Positions 1-11,165 are shown, counted from the stretch's first letter. The stretch: 64,000 nt of DNA from Peronospora farinosa (GCA_947646735.1 CANTFK010000228.1:310001-374000), one strand, 5' to 3'. Program-made: numbers and translations. Notes: generated from the sequence alone by a model not told the origin.

Positions 1-71
1 CAAACTTATTATAGTTTTATTTCAATTTAGCCAATCCAAACTTATTATAGTTTTATTTCAATTTAGCCAAT
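1..71. repeat. 36-bp tandem direct repeat upstream of cytochrome b5 reductase
   Basis: A 36-bp unit beginning CAAACTTATTATAG and ending in a CCAAT-like string occurs at 1-36 and again at 37-71. Each unit carries the core TTTAGCCAAT, so the upstream region of the next gene holds two CCAAT-type boxes about 90-125 bp before its ATG. The repeat may extend left of the window. A promoter role is inferred from position only. Confidence 0.6.
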
Positions 72-160
72 GAAACATTACAGTACTTCCCCTCTCGAAC
101 TCGTTCAATCAAACGAACGTTTGTTTAGATTTCAGCGGTCTCTACAATTCGACTTTCAAC

Positions 161-1066
161 ATGTGGTCTACGATGATCCTGCGCTTCCCACTTGCACAGA
201 CCAAGTTCCTATCGCGTGGTGCTCTTGTAACTGCAGGTTTAGCAGCCTTTGCATCTTTTTCTAGCTCTTCATTTGTACAATGTGAGGAAACTCCTCAGTC
301 AAAAGTTGCACTGAGTCCCAAGGAATTTCGTTCTTTTACGGTACGAAAAGTGGAAATTGTGAACCACAATACTAAACGCGTGACGTTTGACCTGCCAACG
401 CCTACTCATGAGATGGGTCTTACTACACCGAGCTGCCTTATGGCACGTGCTAAAGTGGATGGGAAGACAGTGGTGCGTCCTTATACGCCCACGAATGTAA
501 ACGAGGAAAAGGGCTTTTTGGAACTTGTGGTCAAGGGATATCCACATGGAAAACTAAGTAAGCACATTGTGGAACTCAAGGAGGGAGACTCTCTAGATAT
601 GAAGGGTCCTTTCCTTAAGTTCAACTATTATCCTAACAGGTACAAGAGCATCGGTATGATCGCTGGCGGCACCGGCATCACTCCGATGCTGCAGCTTATC
701 AAGACCATTTGTCGTAACCCAGAAGACCACACAGAGATTACTTTGCTGTACTGCAGTGTGTCAGAAAAAGATATTATCCTACGTGAAGAAGTGGAAGCCA
801 TGATGTACCTGTACCCGCAGATTTCAGTGATTCATGTGCTGAGCAATCCGTCTGATGAATGGCAGGGTCTGACGGGTTTTGTGTCCAAGGAGATGGTCGA
901 AAAGTACATGCCCGAACCATCGGACGATAACCTTGTGTGCGTCTGCGGCCCTCCGCCAATGATGTACCACGTCTCGGGCGACAAGGCTAAGGACAGGTCT
1001 CAAGGCGAGCTCCAGGGCTTGCTCAAGGAGTTGAACTACACTTCGACACAAGTGTTTAAATTCTGA
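161..1066 (+). CDS. NADH-cytochrome b5 reductase, probably membrane anchored or mitochondrial
   Basis: A single-exon 301-residue FAD-dependent oxidoreductase that would pass electrons from NADH to cytochrome b5 or a related haem acceptor. Residues 1-40 are basic then hydrophobic and Ala/Ser rich, which fits a mitochondrial presequence or N-terminal anchor. The FAD-binding motif RPYTP is at 106-110, followed by a KGYPHGKLS segment near 125-133 that contacts the flavin. The NADH-binding half has GGTGITPM at 169-176 and CGPPPMM at 262-268. The protein ends in F-K-F, as is common in this family. Length matches typical family members (~300). ATG at 161 is chosen because it is the first in-frame Met and leaves a plausible targeting segment. 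A larger nitrate-reductase-type parent is unlikely because no molybdenum or haem domain precedes it. Confidence 0.93.
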   Translation: MWSTMILRFPLAQTKFLSRGALVTAGLAAFASFSSSSFVQCEETPQSKVALSPKEFRSFTVRKVEIVNHNTKRVTFDLPTPTHEMGLTTPSCLMARAKVDGKTVVRPYTPTNVNEEKGFLELVVKGYPHGKLSKHIVELKEGDSLDMKGPFLKFNYYPNRYKSIGMIAGGTGITPMLQLIKTICRNPEDHTEITLLYCSVSEKDIILREEVEAMMYLYPQISVIHVLSNPSDEWQGLTGFVSKEMVEKYMPEPSDDNLVCVCGPPPMMYHVSGDKAKDRSQGELQGLLKELNYTSTQVFKF

Positions 1067-1183
1067 GCCAAAGCAGGTCATGCAAGTCTCGCTCTCGTTA
1101 GGTCTAGCGTGCTTGTAGCAAGGATTAAGCTCAAGGGTGTTTGGCTTTTCTCATATTTGGCGGACTACAGCCGCCAGCGTGTT

Positions 1184-4108
1184 CTATTGCGTGCTGTTAA
1201 AAAAGCTGTGTAGTTTTTTGCCGTTGACTTTACCCAGAAGCTTCGTCAGTTCATCTAGCGACTGACTGCTGAGGTCAGCGAGATTCTTGACTTTCGCTAA
1301 CACCGTACGGTAGTTGTGTTCGTTGATGCCAGGTAACTTCTTCAGCACATCGATTGAGCTGGTGTTGTAGTAGTTCGATGCCAATCCTCCCTCAGCACTA
1401 CTTCCTTGAGCAGCACCGTCTACTAGCAAACCGTTGCCAAGTGCAGCCGCAGCATTCATGTCTGGCTCATCTTGATACTTCTTGACAATCTTGAAAAGAT
1501 CCACCGTGGCGTGTGGCGAGCGAGACCAAAGGATCCGCAATGACGGGAAGTGAAGAATCAGCAGTGTAAGCTTGGAGACGATGTTGGTGGCATTTATTTC
1601 GGGACTAAGCTCTGACACGTCCTGCAGCGAGAATGCCTTGCCGTGAGTGAATTCAATCAATAGCACGGGTGTTTTGTAAAAGCGCCGCATGCTTTCCGCC
1701 TGGTTAAACAATCGCCCGGAATTTAACGAGCCAAAGAGATCGCTTATGCTCTTGCGCTCCACGCAAATCTCAGGCGACAAGACGTAGTCGCCAATTTCTA
1801 GCGTCATGGGAAGTACAAACAACCCATCCTTGTGGAGCATGGACGGTAATGCACTCCGGAACTCGCGAACATCAACGACAACTTTAACGCTGGCGCGATG
1901 AGATTTGGCCCGACCGCCCGTTCGTGTGTCCATACTGTATTCCACAGTCTGTTGTCGTAGCTTCATGTGGAGCGGAAGATCGTACACATTTGCTGGCATC
2001 ATCAAGTGTGCTTTCTGGTGGATGAGCTTGTCAAAAGCGCGCTTCTCGCGCTGAATTTCACTCAGATAAGACTGCTGTTCCGTGCTTTCGTTGTACATCA
2101 TGAAATAAATCTCAAGAGGAGCAATGTGTGAGGTGTGAAAAACTTCAACTTCACGAATGAATGCCATATCGGGGTCGTACAACACGATGCAAGAAGGCAT
2201 TAGGTCCTCGAGAAACGCTGAGGCGCCGTAGCCTTGTTGTGTGGCTTGATCATATGTACACAAAACGATGCTGTCAAGCGGGTCCATCACTTCAAGTGAC
2301 AAATTCGGCGTGCCTAAAGGATGATCTCGGCGATGGGATGTTCCTTGGTCAGCACGAAGATGGTTATTGGAAAATGACTTGCACTTGTTATCACGCTTAG
2401 ATTCGTCATGAGCTGCTGTAATTGTTTCTAGCTCGGCCACTGATAAACCAAAGCTCGACACATCAGTAGTATGAGCTTGGACATCTTTAAAGCTTGAGGA
2501 TGATGATTCGTCTCGCATACGCTTCTTTGCTTGGACAGATTTTTGTTTACTGTTTTCTGCTTGTGATGGAAGCACCGTTTCATCGTCAGTGTAAAGCTCA
2601 TCGGATCGTAGCTTCGCAGCAGCCTCCACAAGAAGCCGTTGCTCGAGTCCCAGCGATGTCATGCTGCCTCCCTTTTGCTTCAGCGTGGCCTCCTTCTGCA
2701 ACAAGTAATGGGCGAAACGGCGCTGCATCATTTCCTGGGCACCCAAACTTAAAAATTCACGTAGCTGTGCACATATTCGCTCGTCCTTGACCATCACCAA
2801 CACACTTGACCCACCAGCTGCCCGTTCCTCCTTGCTCTTTTTCTTCTTTTGCTCACGCTGTTGTTCATCGTGCACTTCATCCAAGATCTCTTTGAGTGCA
2901 TCCCATTTAGGATTTTGCTCAAGCACAAGCTTGAGCTCAGCAATACCTGCAGCGTTCGAAGCCGCTCCATTCGAAGCACCTAGGTGACGGAAATTTGCAG
3001 GCTTCTTAGTTTTCGGGTCCACAATTTGGTACAATCGTTCTTTTGATGCAGAAAGAAGGCGATCTGCAGCATCTGTGAACAGCCACTGTGACGGATAACG
3101 TTGCTGGCCGTTCATGGTTTGATAGTTCACCAGAAACGAATAAAATGAAATGGCATCGTAATGTGGAAGGTATGCCAACAACTGACGAAGCGTCGAGAGG
3201 TCTCCAACAAGTTGTTTGGTTTTGACTGGCAATTTGTGCCACAGCGGGTCCAATTGCCGTCGAATGAAGTTACTAAACGACTTGGCAAGAGCCTTGTCCA
3301 TCGTAAGATCAGCAGCGTCCAGTGATTTGGTGCTGCGTTGTAACTCCTTTACCGTAGCTTCAAGTGCAACAAGCAGCGCTTCTTGCATGATTTTCATAGA
3401 AGGTGAAAAGGCCACTTCAATTTCGTACACTTCGGGTTGATGTTTCTCGAGACACGAATTCACTGCAACATGAAACCTCGGATACAGAAACACATTCCGC
3501 ACGTACAAATGTTTAAGAACTTGTTCCATGCGGTTAAAACCCGACGAGAGAGCGACGCTGTCGTCACAAAACCCTTTGATGAATCCTTCTCGATTGCGTT
3601 CACGATAGAGTCGTAGAATAAAAGCTTCCATGGAGGTCTCTGTCACATGATGTGCATCATTTACTAACAGTCCACTGACGCTAGCTGGGTCCATATGATT
3701 AGACAATAAATCCACGACGAGGATTCGCGCCGTCACGAAAAAAACGCCGCCGCGCTTGTACATTTGCTGTCTCTCATTTAAACTATTCCGGGCATCGACT
3801 ACTCGTGGCAACAGATGACGGTCGAGGCCTAGCGCCAGCATTGAGCGTCGTAGCGTCGCTGCCTGATCGTTAACGTTTAGACACAACACGAGACTACGAG
3901 GTGAGCAATAGAGACGGACGAAGCTCGCTAACACCCGCAATAGTCCCAGTCCACGACCCATTACTAGAACGCCATCCTGTGCATACAATTCTTCGACAAT
4001 TTCCTTTTCATACGGCAGCCAACGTGCAGTCAGCGACGAGACCACAGCGTCGGCATCGGCATCGGCAGCATCCACTGAAAGATCGATCACTTCCACTTGC
4101 TTCGTCAT
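1184..4108 (-). CDS. XPF/ERCC4/Rad1-type structure-specific DNA repair endonuclease
   Basis: An intronless 974-residue protein. The N-terminal half is an SF2 helicase-like domain that has lost its ATPase motifs, with a recognisable segment FFVTARILVVDLLSNH near 123-138 and EAFILRLYR near 161-169. The nuclease domain contains VDVRE near 745 and the catalytic signature ERKSISDL at about 784-791 (ERKxxxD). The C-terminal ~65 residues form a helix-hairpin-helix unit (LPGINEHNY near 922-930), the part that pairs with ERCC1 in known complexes. The family cuts the 5' side of bubbles in nucleotide excision repair and unhooks interstrand crosslinks. A low-complexity D/A-rich tract lies at the extreme N-terminus and a charged, poorly conserved linker around 420-600. 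Length is close to human XPF (916). The gene is divergent from the PAP2 gene at 4661. Confidence 0.95.
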   Translation of the reverse strand: MTKQVEVIDLSVDAADADADAVVSSLTARWLPYEKEIVEELYAQDGVLVMGRGLGLLRVLASFVRLYCSPRSLVLCLNVNDQAATLRRSMLALGLDRHLLPRVVDARNSLNERQQMYKRGGVFFVTARILVVDLLSNHMDPASVSGLLVNDAHHVTETSMEAFILRLYRERNREGFIKGFCDDSVALSSGFNRMEQVLKHLYVRNVFLYPRFHVAVNSCLEKHQPEVYEIEVAFSPSMKIMQEALLVALEATVKELQRSTKSLDAADLTMDKALAKSFSNFIRRQLDPLWHKLPVKTKQLVGDLSTLRQLLAYLPHYDAISFYSFLVNYQTMNGQQRYPSQWLFTDAADRLLSASKERLYQIVDPKTKKPANFRHLGASNGAASNAAGIAELKLVLEQNPKWDALKEILDEVHDEQQREQKKKKSKEERAAGGSSVLVMVKDERICAQLREFLSLGAQEMMQRRFAHYLLQKEATLKQKGGSMTSLGLEQRLLVEAAAKLRSDELYTDDETVLPSQAENSKQKSVQAKKRMRDESSSSSFKDVQAHTTDVSSFGLSVAELETITAAHDESKRDNKCKSFSNNHLRADQGTSHRRDHPLGTPNLSLEVMDPLDSIVLCTYDQATQQGYGASAFLEDLMPSCIVLYDPDMAFIREVEVFHTSHIAPLEIYFMMYNESTEQQSYLSEIQREKRAFDKLIHQKAHLMMPANVYDLPLHMKLRQQTVEYSMDTRTGGRAKSHRASVKVVVDVREFRSALPSMLHKDGLFVLPMTLEIGDYVLSPEICVERKSISDLFGSLNSGRLFNQAESMRRFYKTPVLLIEFTHGKAFSLQDVSELSPEINATNIVSKLTLLILHFPSLRILWSRSPHATVDLFKIVKKYQDEPDMNAAAALGNGLLVDGAAQGSSAEGGLASNYYNTSSIDVLKKLPGINEHNYRTVLAKVKNLADLSSQSLDELTKLLGKVNGKKLHSFFNSTQ

Positions 4109-4660
4109 TTCTGATTGGCTGTAAAAAGAATTTCCAAGTCGACAAACTCTTTTTATGAAATTTGAAATTTGACCTGCTAAAAAACCTTACACGATAAAAT
4201 AATGTCACCCAAATATCCAAGATGTCTGGGTGCCATGTACAGCTGACGCATCCGGATTTTTTGTACAGGAACAGGAAGCTGATCAGGTCGAAAATGACTT
4301 TCAAAATACATATTAATCCACACAGAAGCGATAAAATTTTGACATTAACTTGGCATTTGTAACAATCTTCCCTCTCTTCTTTAATGCCATACGATTTAGC
4401 CACGTCTTGACTGTTTGTTGACCAAGTCGTGTGTGTAGTAAACCAGCAGTCGAGTATTCTCACTGGACAGTTGTCGTTCGATCATCGAGTCTCTATTGGT
4501 GTCTAGTCGTTCTTTGCCGAATAAACAAAGCGCCAGTGAAGAAGGTAACGAAGCCCCCTCCCCTCCCCTGTTGCACGTGCACGACGGAAGAGTTTTCACA
4601 ACGGCGCACTCTTTCTTTCACCTTCGTGCTGCTCCGAGCAACGCGAGTGACGTGCCCTTT
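4109..4660. promoter_or_regulatory. divergent intergenic region between XPF and PAP2 genes
   Basis: About 550 bp with no convincing gene. It must hold the promoters of the leftward XPF gene and the rightward PAP2 gene. An in-frame upstream ATG at 4496 could extend the PAP2 protein by 55 residues. I saw no specific regulatory motif that I would defend. Confidence 0.4.
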
Positions 4661-5943
4661 ATGGAATCTCTTGCGTCAGAAACGGAGCTATCGCCAGCAG
4701 CGTCTTACCCTCCTAATGACAGCAAGTGGGAAATCTTTGCACGTAACTATCGTGTGACAGAGTTTGTTCTTTCTATCTTTATGTATGGCTTCGCCTTCTT
4801 CTTTGCCACGATTCAAGTCGCACAACGTACGAATCAAGTCGACATCTCGTTGTATTCTTTACTTTATTGTTCTATAGGTCTCAATCGGTTTCTAATACAG
4901 TATATGATATCATGAATTGTAGGTGAGATCCCAAACATTGAGGTGCAGCTGAACTCGACAATGTCCATATGGGCCCGAGATCCGACGATCAACCAGAAAG
5001 AGCTGGCACAGCAAGTTCCCATGACCGCTTTGATCGGTGTGGGAGCATTTGCACCGCTTCTTATTAATCTGTTCATCAACTATGTCCTGCCCAAGTTTCA
5101 CAATGTGCGTGTCATCGCGCACGACACACGTGATTTTCTCTTGACGATCGTTCTGTCGACGAGTATGGCTACACTGCTGACACAATTCACCAAGAACATG
5201 ACGGGACGCTTTCGCCCGTGTTTTTATGATATGTGCAATTGGAATTACGATGTCGTGTGGGACGGTGTGACTAATCTTTGTCAAAACCCATCAGGCGAGA
5301 AGGAAGGACGCAAAAGTTTCCCGTCCGGACACGCATCTTTTGCATTCGCGACGATGCTTGTTCTTACGGTAGGCTGCTCGTGTGCACTCGCACGCTCTTT
5401 GTCTCTCTGGTTTAACCGATAGCTTGTTGTTATGATACCTACAGCTTTACTTGCTTGGGCGATCATCTATAAACTGCGCAAACCGAAGCGAAACGATTAT
5501 GCGAGGTGGACGCAAGATGTTGAAGCTATTTCTCTGCTTCATCCCAACTTTTTTGGCTTCGTGGGTCGCTGTGACGCGTTCGATCGACAACTGGCATCAC
5601 TATGCTGACATTCTGGCAGGCAGTATCATTGGGGCCGTTTCCGCATGCTTAGCGTACAGCTATAACTACGCCTCGATTTTCCACAGCAAACATGCTGGCG
5701 TCCCTTGGCAAGGCTACCATGCGATCTCTAAGGTATGTCTGTGGATGTTGTGTACTTGTTGGGTTGTGTATTCACTAAATAGATGAATGCGTTGCATATC
5801 AGGGAAAGCATACTTCCAGTAATATTGGCATCACATACTCTAGCAGCGGGAACTTTGGCCAAGAAGGCGGACTAGTCAAGCCGCCAGCTGCGCACAATGA
5901 CTATGTCGTGAACGTTCACAACCGCATTAATGCTGGTAATTAA
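4661..5943 (+). CDS. PAP2-superfamily lipid phosphate phosphatase, copy A (4 exons)
   Basis: Exons 4661-4826, 4923-5368, 5445-5732 and 5803-5943 join in frame to 346 residues; every intron is GT-AG (96, 76 and 70 bp). The protein is a multi-pass membrane phosphatase of the PAP2/LPP type that removes phosphate from phosphatidate, lysophosphatidate or related lipids. All three active-site motifs are present: KX6RP (K146 to R153-P154), PSGH at 189-192, and RX5HX3D with R249, H255 and D259. Hydrophobic segments fit about six transmembrane helices. The last exon encodes a polar cytosolic tail. Introns 2 and 3 sit at the same codon positions as in copy B at 6729-8112, but intron 1 does not. The start at 4661 is the ATG nearest the conserved region; 4496 is an in-frame alternative. 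Substrate cannot be read from the sequence. Confidence 0.88.
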
Positions 5944-6262
5944 GCGCATCGATAACTTGCATATTGTAGCGAGATTGTAATCCAACAACAGCTTTGTTAT
6001 AAAGTCCCAACCTTCCTCCCTCTCCTAATTCTTGCCCCAGTCTGTTCAAAGACTAGTACATCAGGTACTAAATGGCTTAAGCTAGAAACACTTATGAGGT
6101 TGCTGGACGTCGGCAACGAGGTGAGTGCCGACGTAACGCCAAAGTGCATTCGGACCAAGTTACCACTGAGGTGTAAGTCGTTTGCGGCGTCATCGTTCCA
6201 CTGACAGTTGAGTTGATGAGATCTATGTGTTTCCAAAAGTATGAAAGCTCGTCCAGGTACTC

Positions 6263-6505
6263 GTGAATACGCGTAACGTTTTACTGACAAGGGCTCAATC
6301 TGCTAGCATCAGTAAAGTGCTGATCGAATTCACGAAGGAGTTAACCCGCCCCAGCTCCAATGACATGTGCAAATGGCAGTACGAGGTGGTGTCGGACGGA
6401 GTCACAAACCCCTGCAGGAGAAACAACAGAGTCGGGAAAGTTTATTATCAGGTCACGCTTCGTTCGCACGGTCCACGTGCTTTTGCTTCGTTCTAGCTCA
6501 TTGAT
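6263..6505 (+). pseudogene. decayed third PAP2 phosphatase copy
   Basis: The + strand between the two intact PAP2 genes encodes a degraded piece of the same protein. It shows EFTKELTRPSSNDMCKWQYE and VVSDGVTNPC, colinear with the KX6RP to DGVTNLC block of copy A. After a frameshift near 6435-6450 the remnant of the PSGH motif reads S-L-L-S-G-H-A-S-F-A, so the catalytic proline is gone. The lysine motif is also broken, with only T-K-E-L-T-R-P left. No continuation with the RX5HX3D motif was found before the end of copy B. It therefore looks like a dead remnant of a tandem or inverted duplication. Confidence 0.7.
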
Positions 6506-6728
6506 ACTTGTTCAAAAGTGCTTCTAGCGTCCCCGGATATCGCAAACGGCTAAGGCATCAATCGGCAAGGTGCTATTGCCAGCATTAATGGCCAATGCCG
6601 GGGTCATGGGTTTGTCGGCTATTCCATTAATCGGCACGTGCGTCACGATATATACGAAAGACTACAATGATTCGGCCGGTGTGTACTCGGGTAATAGTTC
6701 ACGAAAGCAATAAAGCTCACGTGCACTT

Positions 6729-8112
6729 TTATAAGTCGGAGTCTCTCAAGCCGACGATGTACTCGCTCGACATGTGCTTAACCATCTGCGACCGCGGGTC
6801 GAAACTGGGTTGCCACAATGCCGGTTGGTTGAGATTTTCTCTCTTGGCTTTCTTCGCATTCTGCAGACAAGTATGAACATTTTAGTACACTACCATTCCT
6901 ACTCGCTCTGTTCTCTCCTTACCATGCGACGCTCGTGAATCTCCTCGAGAGGCAGCCCTGCCGAATCCCAACCAAAGATCGATCCGTAGTTGTAGTTGAA
7001 CGCAAATAGAGCCGATACAGCACCGATAACGCTGCCTGCCAGAATGTCACTGTAGTGGTGCCAGTTGTCGATGCAACGGGAGATTGCAATCCAGGAAGCG
7101 AGCAGAATCGGTGTGCAGCACATGAACAGCATCAAAGACTTTTTGCCACCTCGCAACGTGGAATCGCTGCGGTTCTCGCAGTTAAGACGCGATCGACCCA
7201 GCAGGTAGAGCTGTGATCAAAACCAAAACCATTAAAGTCAGCTAAACTCACTTGCTCGCTGTTGTAAAAGAGTTCGACGTACCGCAAGAATCAGCATCGA
7301 TGCCCACGCAAAAGAAGCGTGTCCAGAAGGAAAACTCTGCCGCCCTTCCTTTTCACCAACAGGGTCCGTACACAAATTGGTAACTCCGTCCCAAACCACG
7401 TCGTGGTTCCATTTGCACATGTCGTAGAAACTCGGACGAAAGCAACCAGTGATGTTTTTTGTAAACAGGGTGAAAAATGTGGCTAATGCCATGGACTGAA
7501 ACAAACTGAGCAGAAAGTCTCGTGTATCGTGGACGATGATTCGAACCTGGCAAAACATTGGAAGTACATAATTCACGATAATGTTTGTTGCAATTGGTAA
7601 ACCGATACCCAGAGTTAGCAGAAGCCACATTGGAACTAGTATCACATAACAACACGATCATTAATGTTAGTTTCCCCTCGTCCCTCCAGTCTCAAATAAT
7701 GTCTTGCCAATTTCTCACCTTCTTCCGACAGCTTCATCTCATCAATTGCAGGGTCAAGCGACCATACTACATCTGTCGCATTCAAGCGAACTTTAATGCC
7801 AGGAATCGGACGTTCGTGCACTTTAATCAATGCAAACACGAGCGCCAAAATGTACAAGACACCGGCACTACAGAATTCAAGAATCCGATAATGTCGAATG
7901 AATGGTTGCAATTTGCCTTGTAATGGTCGAATGATACCTGCCTCAGCAATATCAACGGATAAGTCATCCGTCATCTCCATTGAGTCATCATACTGCATTT
8001 CATTCAAGGGCAAATGTGGATCCATTGGCAACGACGAGTCCAACGGTGACGCAACCATTGACTGATATGCTGATGAGGTCTCGTTCCAACGTTTTTGACC
8101 GTTTATATTCAT
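6729..8112 (-). CDS. PAP2-superfamily lipid phosphate phosphatase, copy B (4 exons)
   Basis: Exons 8112-7719, 7635-7283, 7210-6923 and 6860-6729 join to 388 residues with GT-AG introns of 83, 72 and 62 bp. Motifs KX6RP (KNITGCFRP), SFPSGHAS and SRCIDNWHHYSD are all intact, so it should be catalytically competent. Compared with copy A it has a longer polar N-terminus (about 79 residues before the first hydrophobic stretch) rich in D, M and S. Its C-terminal tail of 43 residues is unrelated to that of copy A. The third donor (GTAAGG at 6922) and the acceptor after CTTGTCTGCAG replace a premature stop that would be read if the intron were retained. It is arranged tail to tail with copy A, with a dead copy between. 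It shares a divergent upstream region with the makorin-like gene. Confidence 0.86.
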
Positions 8113-9314
8113 AGGCTTTCACTTGCAGTAAATCAATTGTGAAAATGAGAAAGTGGAAGACTATTTGTTGGCTGTCACACCGAAAAAACGTCCCTGGTTC
8201 CCAGAGGACTGCGTGCATTCGACATGACCTTGATTTTTATTTTTAGGCTCTCGTAATAGTTTCTATAAGACGGTCCGATTCTATTCGACCTTCCTATACT
8301 GCTTAGACAAGAATAGCAAAACATTTGGGTTGGGTTGTGAACAAGAGTCTAGTAATCGTTATGGTTTAAAGCTTCTTGTATTCCAGGATATGTCTTTTAT
8401 CGGCTACGATGTGTTGTGCCGTTCTGGCTGTTGCAATGGTGTCTCGAAACAATCTCCTTTGCTAAAAGTCGATAGTCCTCATGCTTAAACGATTAGTAAT
8501 GCGTGACGTGGCGATTACTTATGACTACACGATCCTTCAACCAGAACTACATCAGTCTTCTTCTCACTAACTCAGTCTGTTGGCTCAAAACATCAGGCTT
8601 CATGGAGGCGCTCCGCAAAGATCATGTAAAAACGTTTATCCAGCTGAAGTCCATACAGGGCGTTCAGTTTGTGAGGAATTGTATGTAGGTTTCTAGTTTT
8701 TAGAGTACTAAGGACTAGGGACGTACATTCCGTTAACTTGTGCTTTTTTTCTACCAAGTACCCATTTTTCTATAATTTTTAACATGGAAAACACCCACTT
8801 CGACTGTGGTATGGAAACGCACTAGCAAAAATATAATGGAAAATGCAAAATTCATGTTGATACAGCATTAAATTAGGTTTTATTCCATAAAAGAATATTA
8901 TCGGATTCGTCTGCCCTCTCTCGTAGAATATGATCTATAGGATAATATGCATCTCCCTGTAATTGGCTAAAATTGTCTGCTTTTCCCTACCATCTGATTA
9001 CGATAGTATCTGACTCGAAGGAAGAAAAAAAAGATCCAAAAGCCAAGAGCTACGGCCAATTATGCGCCGCTCAAGCTCTCGTAGGTGAGTCAATGACTCG
9101 ATTTCTAGCACTATTACTTCATCTACCACCATCTTCTAATTCTTCTATACTGAATCTTCTAGTCATTGTTCGACTTCCGCGTCTGCTCGCAGCGTTAGGT
9201 GCGTTTCAACAACACAAATTATCCCACTTTTATCCTGTCCATACTTTATTTAAATAAAATACTCGCAGCAGTGAGCGTGATTACGTCTTCCAGACATTTC
9301 AGCGTCAGCTGACA
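8113..9314. other. intergenic, no gene seen
   Basis: About 1.2 kb between divergent genes. It is A/T rich around 8740-8960 and contains only short open frames with no recognisable protein signature. It probably contains both promoters. No repeat, tRNA or other RNA was identified. Confidence 0.4.
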
Positions 9315-10371
9315 ATGCAGGATCAAGATGATTCTGGCTCAGACACGGACGACACGCGCGAGGAGAAGTGTAACGTCCCGTTCGAATGCTCCGAATCCGA
9401 CTTTGCAATCGTCACGCCGCCTTCTGCGCTCTGTCGCTTCTTCGTGCTGGGTAAATGTCGTTATGGCAGTCGTTGTACCTTTTCACATACGCTTCCTGCA
9501 CACGTGAGTGAGTGTGCTGCTGATGAAACAGAGAGTCTATTGGCAGCAGCGGCATTAGTCGATTGCCCGTATTTCCTGCGTGGCAATTGTATGTTTGGTG
9601 AGCGGTGCCGCCTTCGACACAATCCAGCGGTATTGCCGGAGGCTTTAGCTACATCTGCTACGTGTTCTACTCCAAGAATGACGAGAAATGCGATGTCTAC
9701 TGACAACGAGCAAGATTTCACCTGTGGCATCTGTTTCGATGATATCGTCCAGTCTGGCAAACATTTTGGTTTATTAAGTAAGTTGGAACCGGTGTTAACT
9801 CGTTTGAAAGAGTGTGTCTTTACTTGTACTGATACACTTTGGATTTTTTGTATACGCTATAGGCTGTGATCACTGTTTTTGTTTGGATTGCTTGCGTTCG
9901 TGGCGACAGTCGAAGGATATGGAGCTTGTGCGCGCGTGCCCGGCTTGCCGACTTCCAAGTGACTATATCGTGCCATCGCTCATATTCTGCATTGGTGAAG
10001 AGAAGCGCGAGGTAGTGGAGGCGTACAAGAGCCACTTGGCGCTGCGCGAGTGCAAGTACTTTAATGGTCTCTTTGGTAGCTGCCCATTTGGCCCCCGTTG
10101 TTTTTACGCGCATCGTGACAGTGAAGGGAATGATGTAAAGGACCTGGATCGTCCTAAACGATCGACAAAGCCACGCCGCAGTCGAACTGGACGACTAGGC
10201 GACGATTCGACGCTGCAGTCGCTGCTTCAGCAATACAGCCACCTCTTTCACTTCTTTGAAGCTGCGGACTGGGACGACTTTGACTTGGTCGGTGACATGT
10301 ACGACTCGGATGACTCGGATGAAGACTACGTCGAGTACGGGTTTTCAGACTATGATTATGATACAGAGTAG
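9315..10371 (+). CDS. makorin-like CCCH zinc-finger/RING E3 ubiquitin ligase (2 exons)
   Basis: Exons 9315-9777 and 9863-10371 join in frame (323 residues). The 85-bp intron interrupts the RING finger after its loop. Order of domains: CCCH finger 1 (C40-X7-C-X5-C-X3-H58), CCCH finger 2 (C84 to H102), a C3HC4 RING from C137-X2-C140 through the CDHCFCLDC block at 156-164 to C180-X2-C183, then CCCH finger 3 (C218-X9-C-X5-C-X3-H238). This CCCH-CCCH-RING-CCCH order is the makorin layout; family members bind RNA and ubiquitinate partners. The last ~65 residues are strongly acidic (runs of D, E and Y). Both termini are otherwise short, and the Cys-His motif typical of animal makorins was not evident, so I call it makorin-like. 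ATG 9315 is the first in-frame Met and is followed by an acidic leader. Confidence 0.9.
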
Positions 10372-11165
10372 TTCGCAGCTGATCCAACACTGAATTGGCT
10401 GGAAGCATGCGTGACACGATTTATTGCTGGTTAGCAGCAATCCAAAAAGCAAGAACAATACCAACCGAAGAAAACAGCGAGCAATTCAACGCATGATCTC
10501 AGCTGCTTAGTATTGACTGTTTTGCTGCATATACCTTGTGTCGACATACATTGCCGCAGAGGAAGCGGATATCGCCCATAGCAAATAGATCGTTGCAGCT
10601 GTGCACATTTTCGGCTTCCCAAGTGGACTTGTGCTCGACAAAATCAAGAATCCTTGTTACTAAAATAATGGTCTTGCTTGAGATGCAACACTTGGGCTAG
10701 TGGTTTCCAGTGCGAACGGTACGTCAAAAAACGTTGATGAGAAGTAGATCCTTGGCTGTGGCACAATACATCTCTAGCTACGGATCGATCACACCTGACT
10801 TGATGCAGGATCCAACTTGAATACGGTAAAAAACTCTGTAAGGCTTTTTTTCTTGCCTGCCACTTAGTTCTAGTTGGACAAGTGGTGACAGGCAGCGTCT
10901 TGCCGGGCATCAGCCGCTTCCACATTCAGCACTCCTCAACTTCAGCTAGACTTTGACTTGACGAACATTCCAGGTACCACATTCTATAGCTGAATGCGCT
11001 AAGCGTACTGATGGCACATTTGCTGTGTAACGCGTTACGCAGAAGATGGAGTGTGATAAGACGCCAAAAGCCGCTTCATCACTCTTTGCTCGTCATGAAA
11101 ACACACGACACAATGAGGCCTCACTCGATTTGATAGACGCTGATTTCATTGTGCACAGCGAAAGC
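10372..11165. other. intergenic with weak coding-like signal on the - strand
   Basis: Between two convergent genes. On the - strand at about 10500-10690 a frame reads through a Cys-containing string (segments AENVHSCNDLF and IRFLCGNVCRH) before a stop. Upstream it is closed by a stop just after CCACTAG, which could be a splice acceptor. I could not connect it to a start codon or to any known family, so it is left as possible coding debris or 3' sequence. The + frame beginning at 11046 overlaps the next gene and is treated as chance. Confidence 0.25.

Noticed and set aside
4008..4463. 151-codon - strand frame between XPF and PAP2
   Set aside because: It overlaps the XPF start in another frame, has no motif and poor composition.
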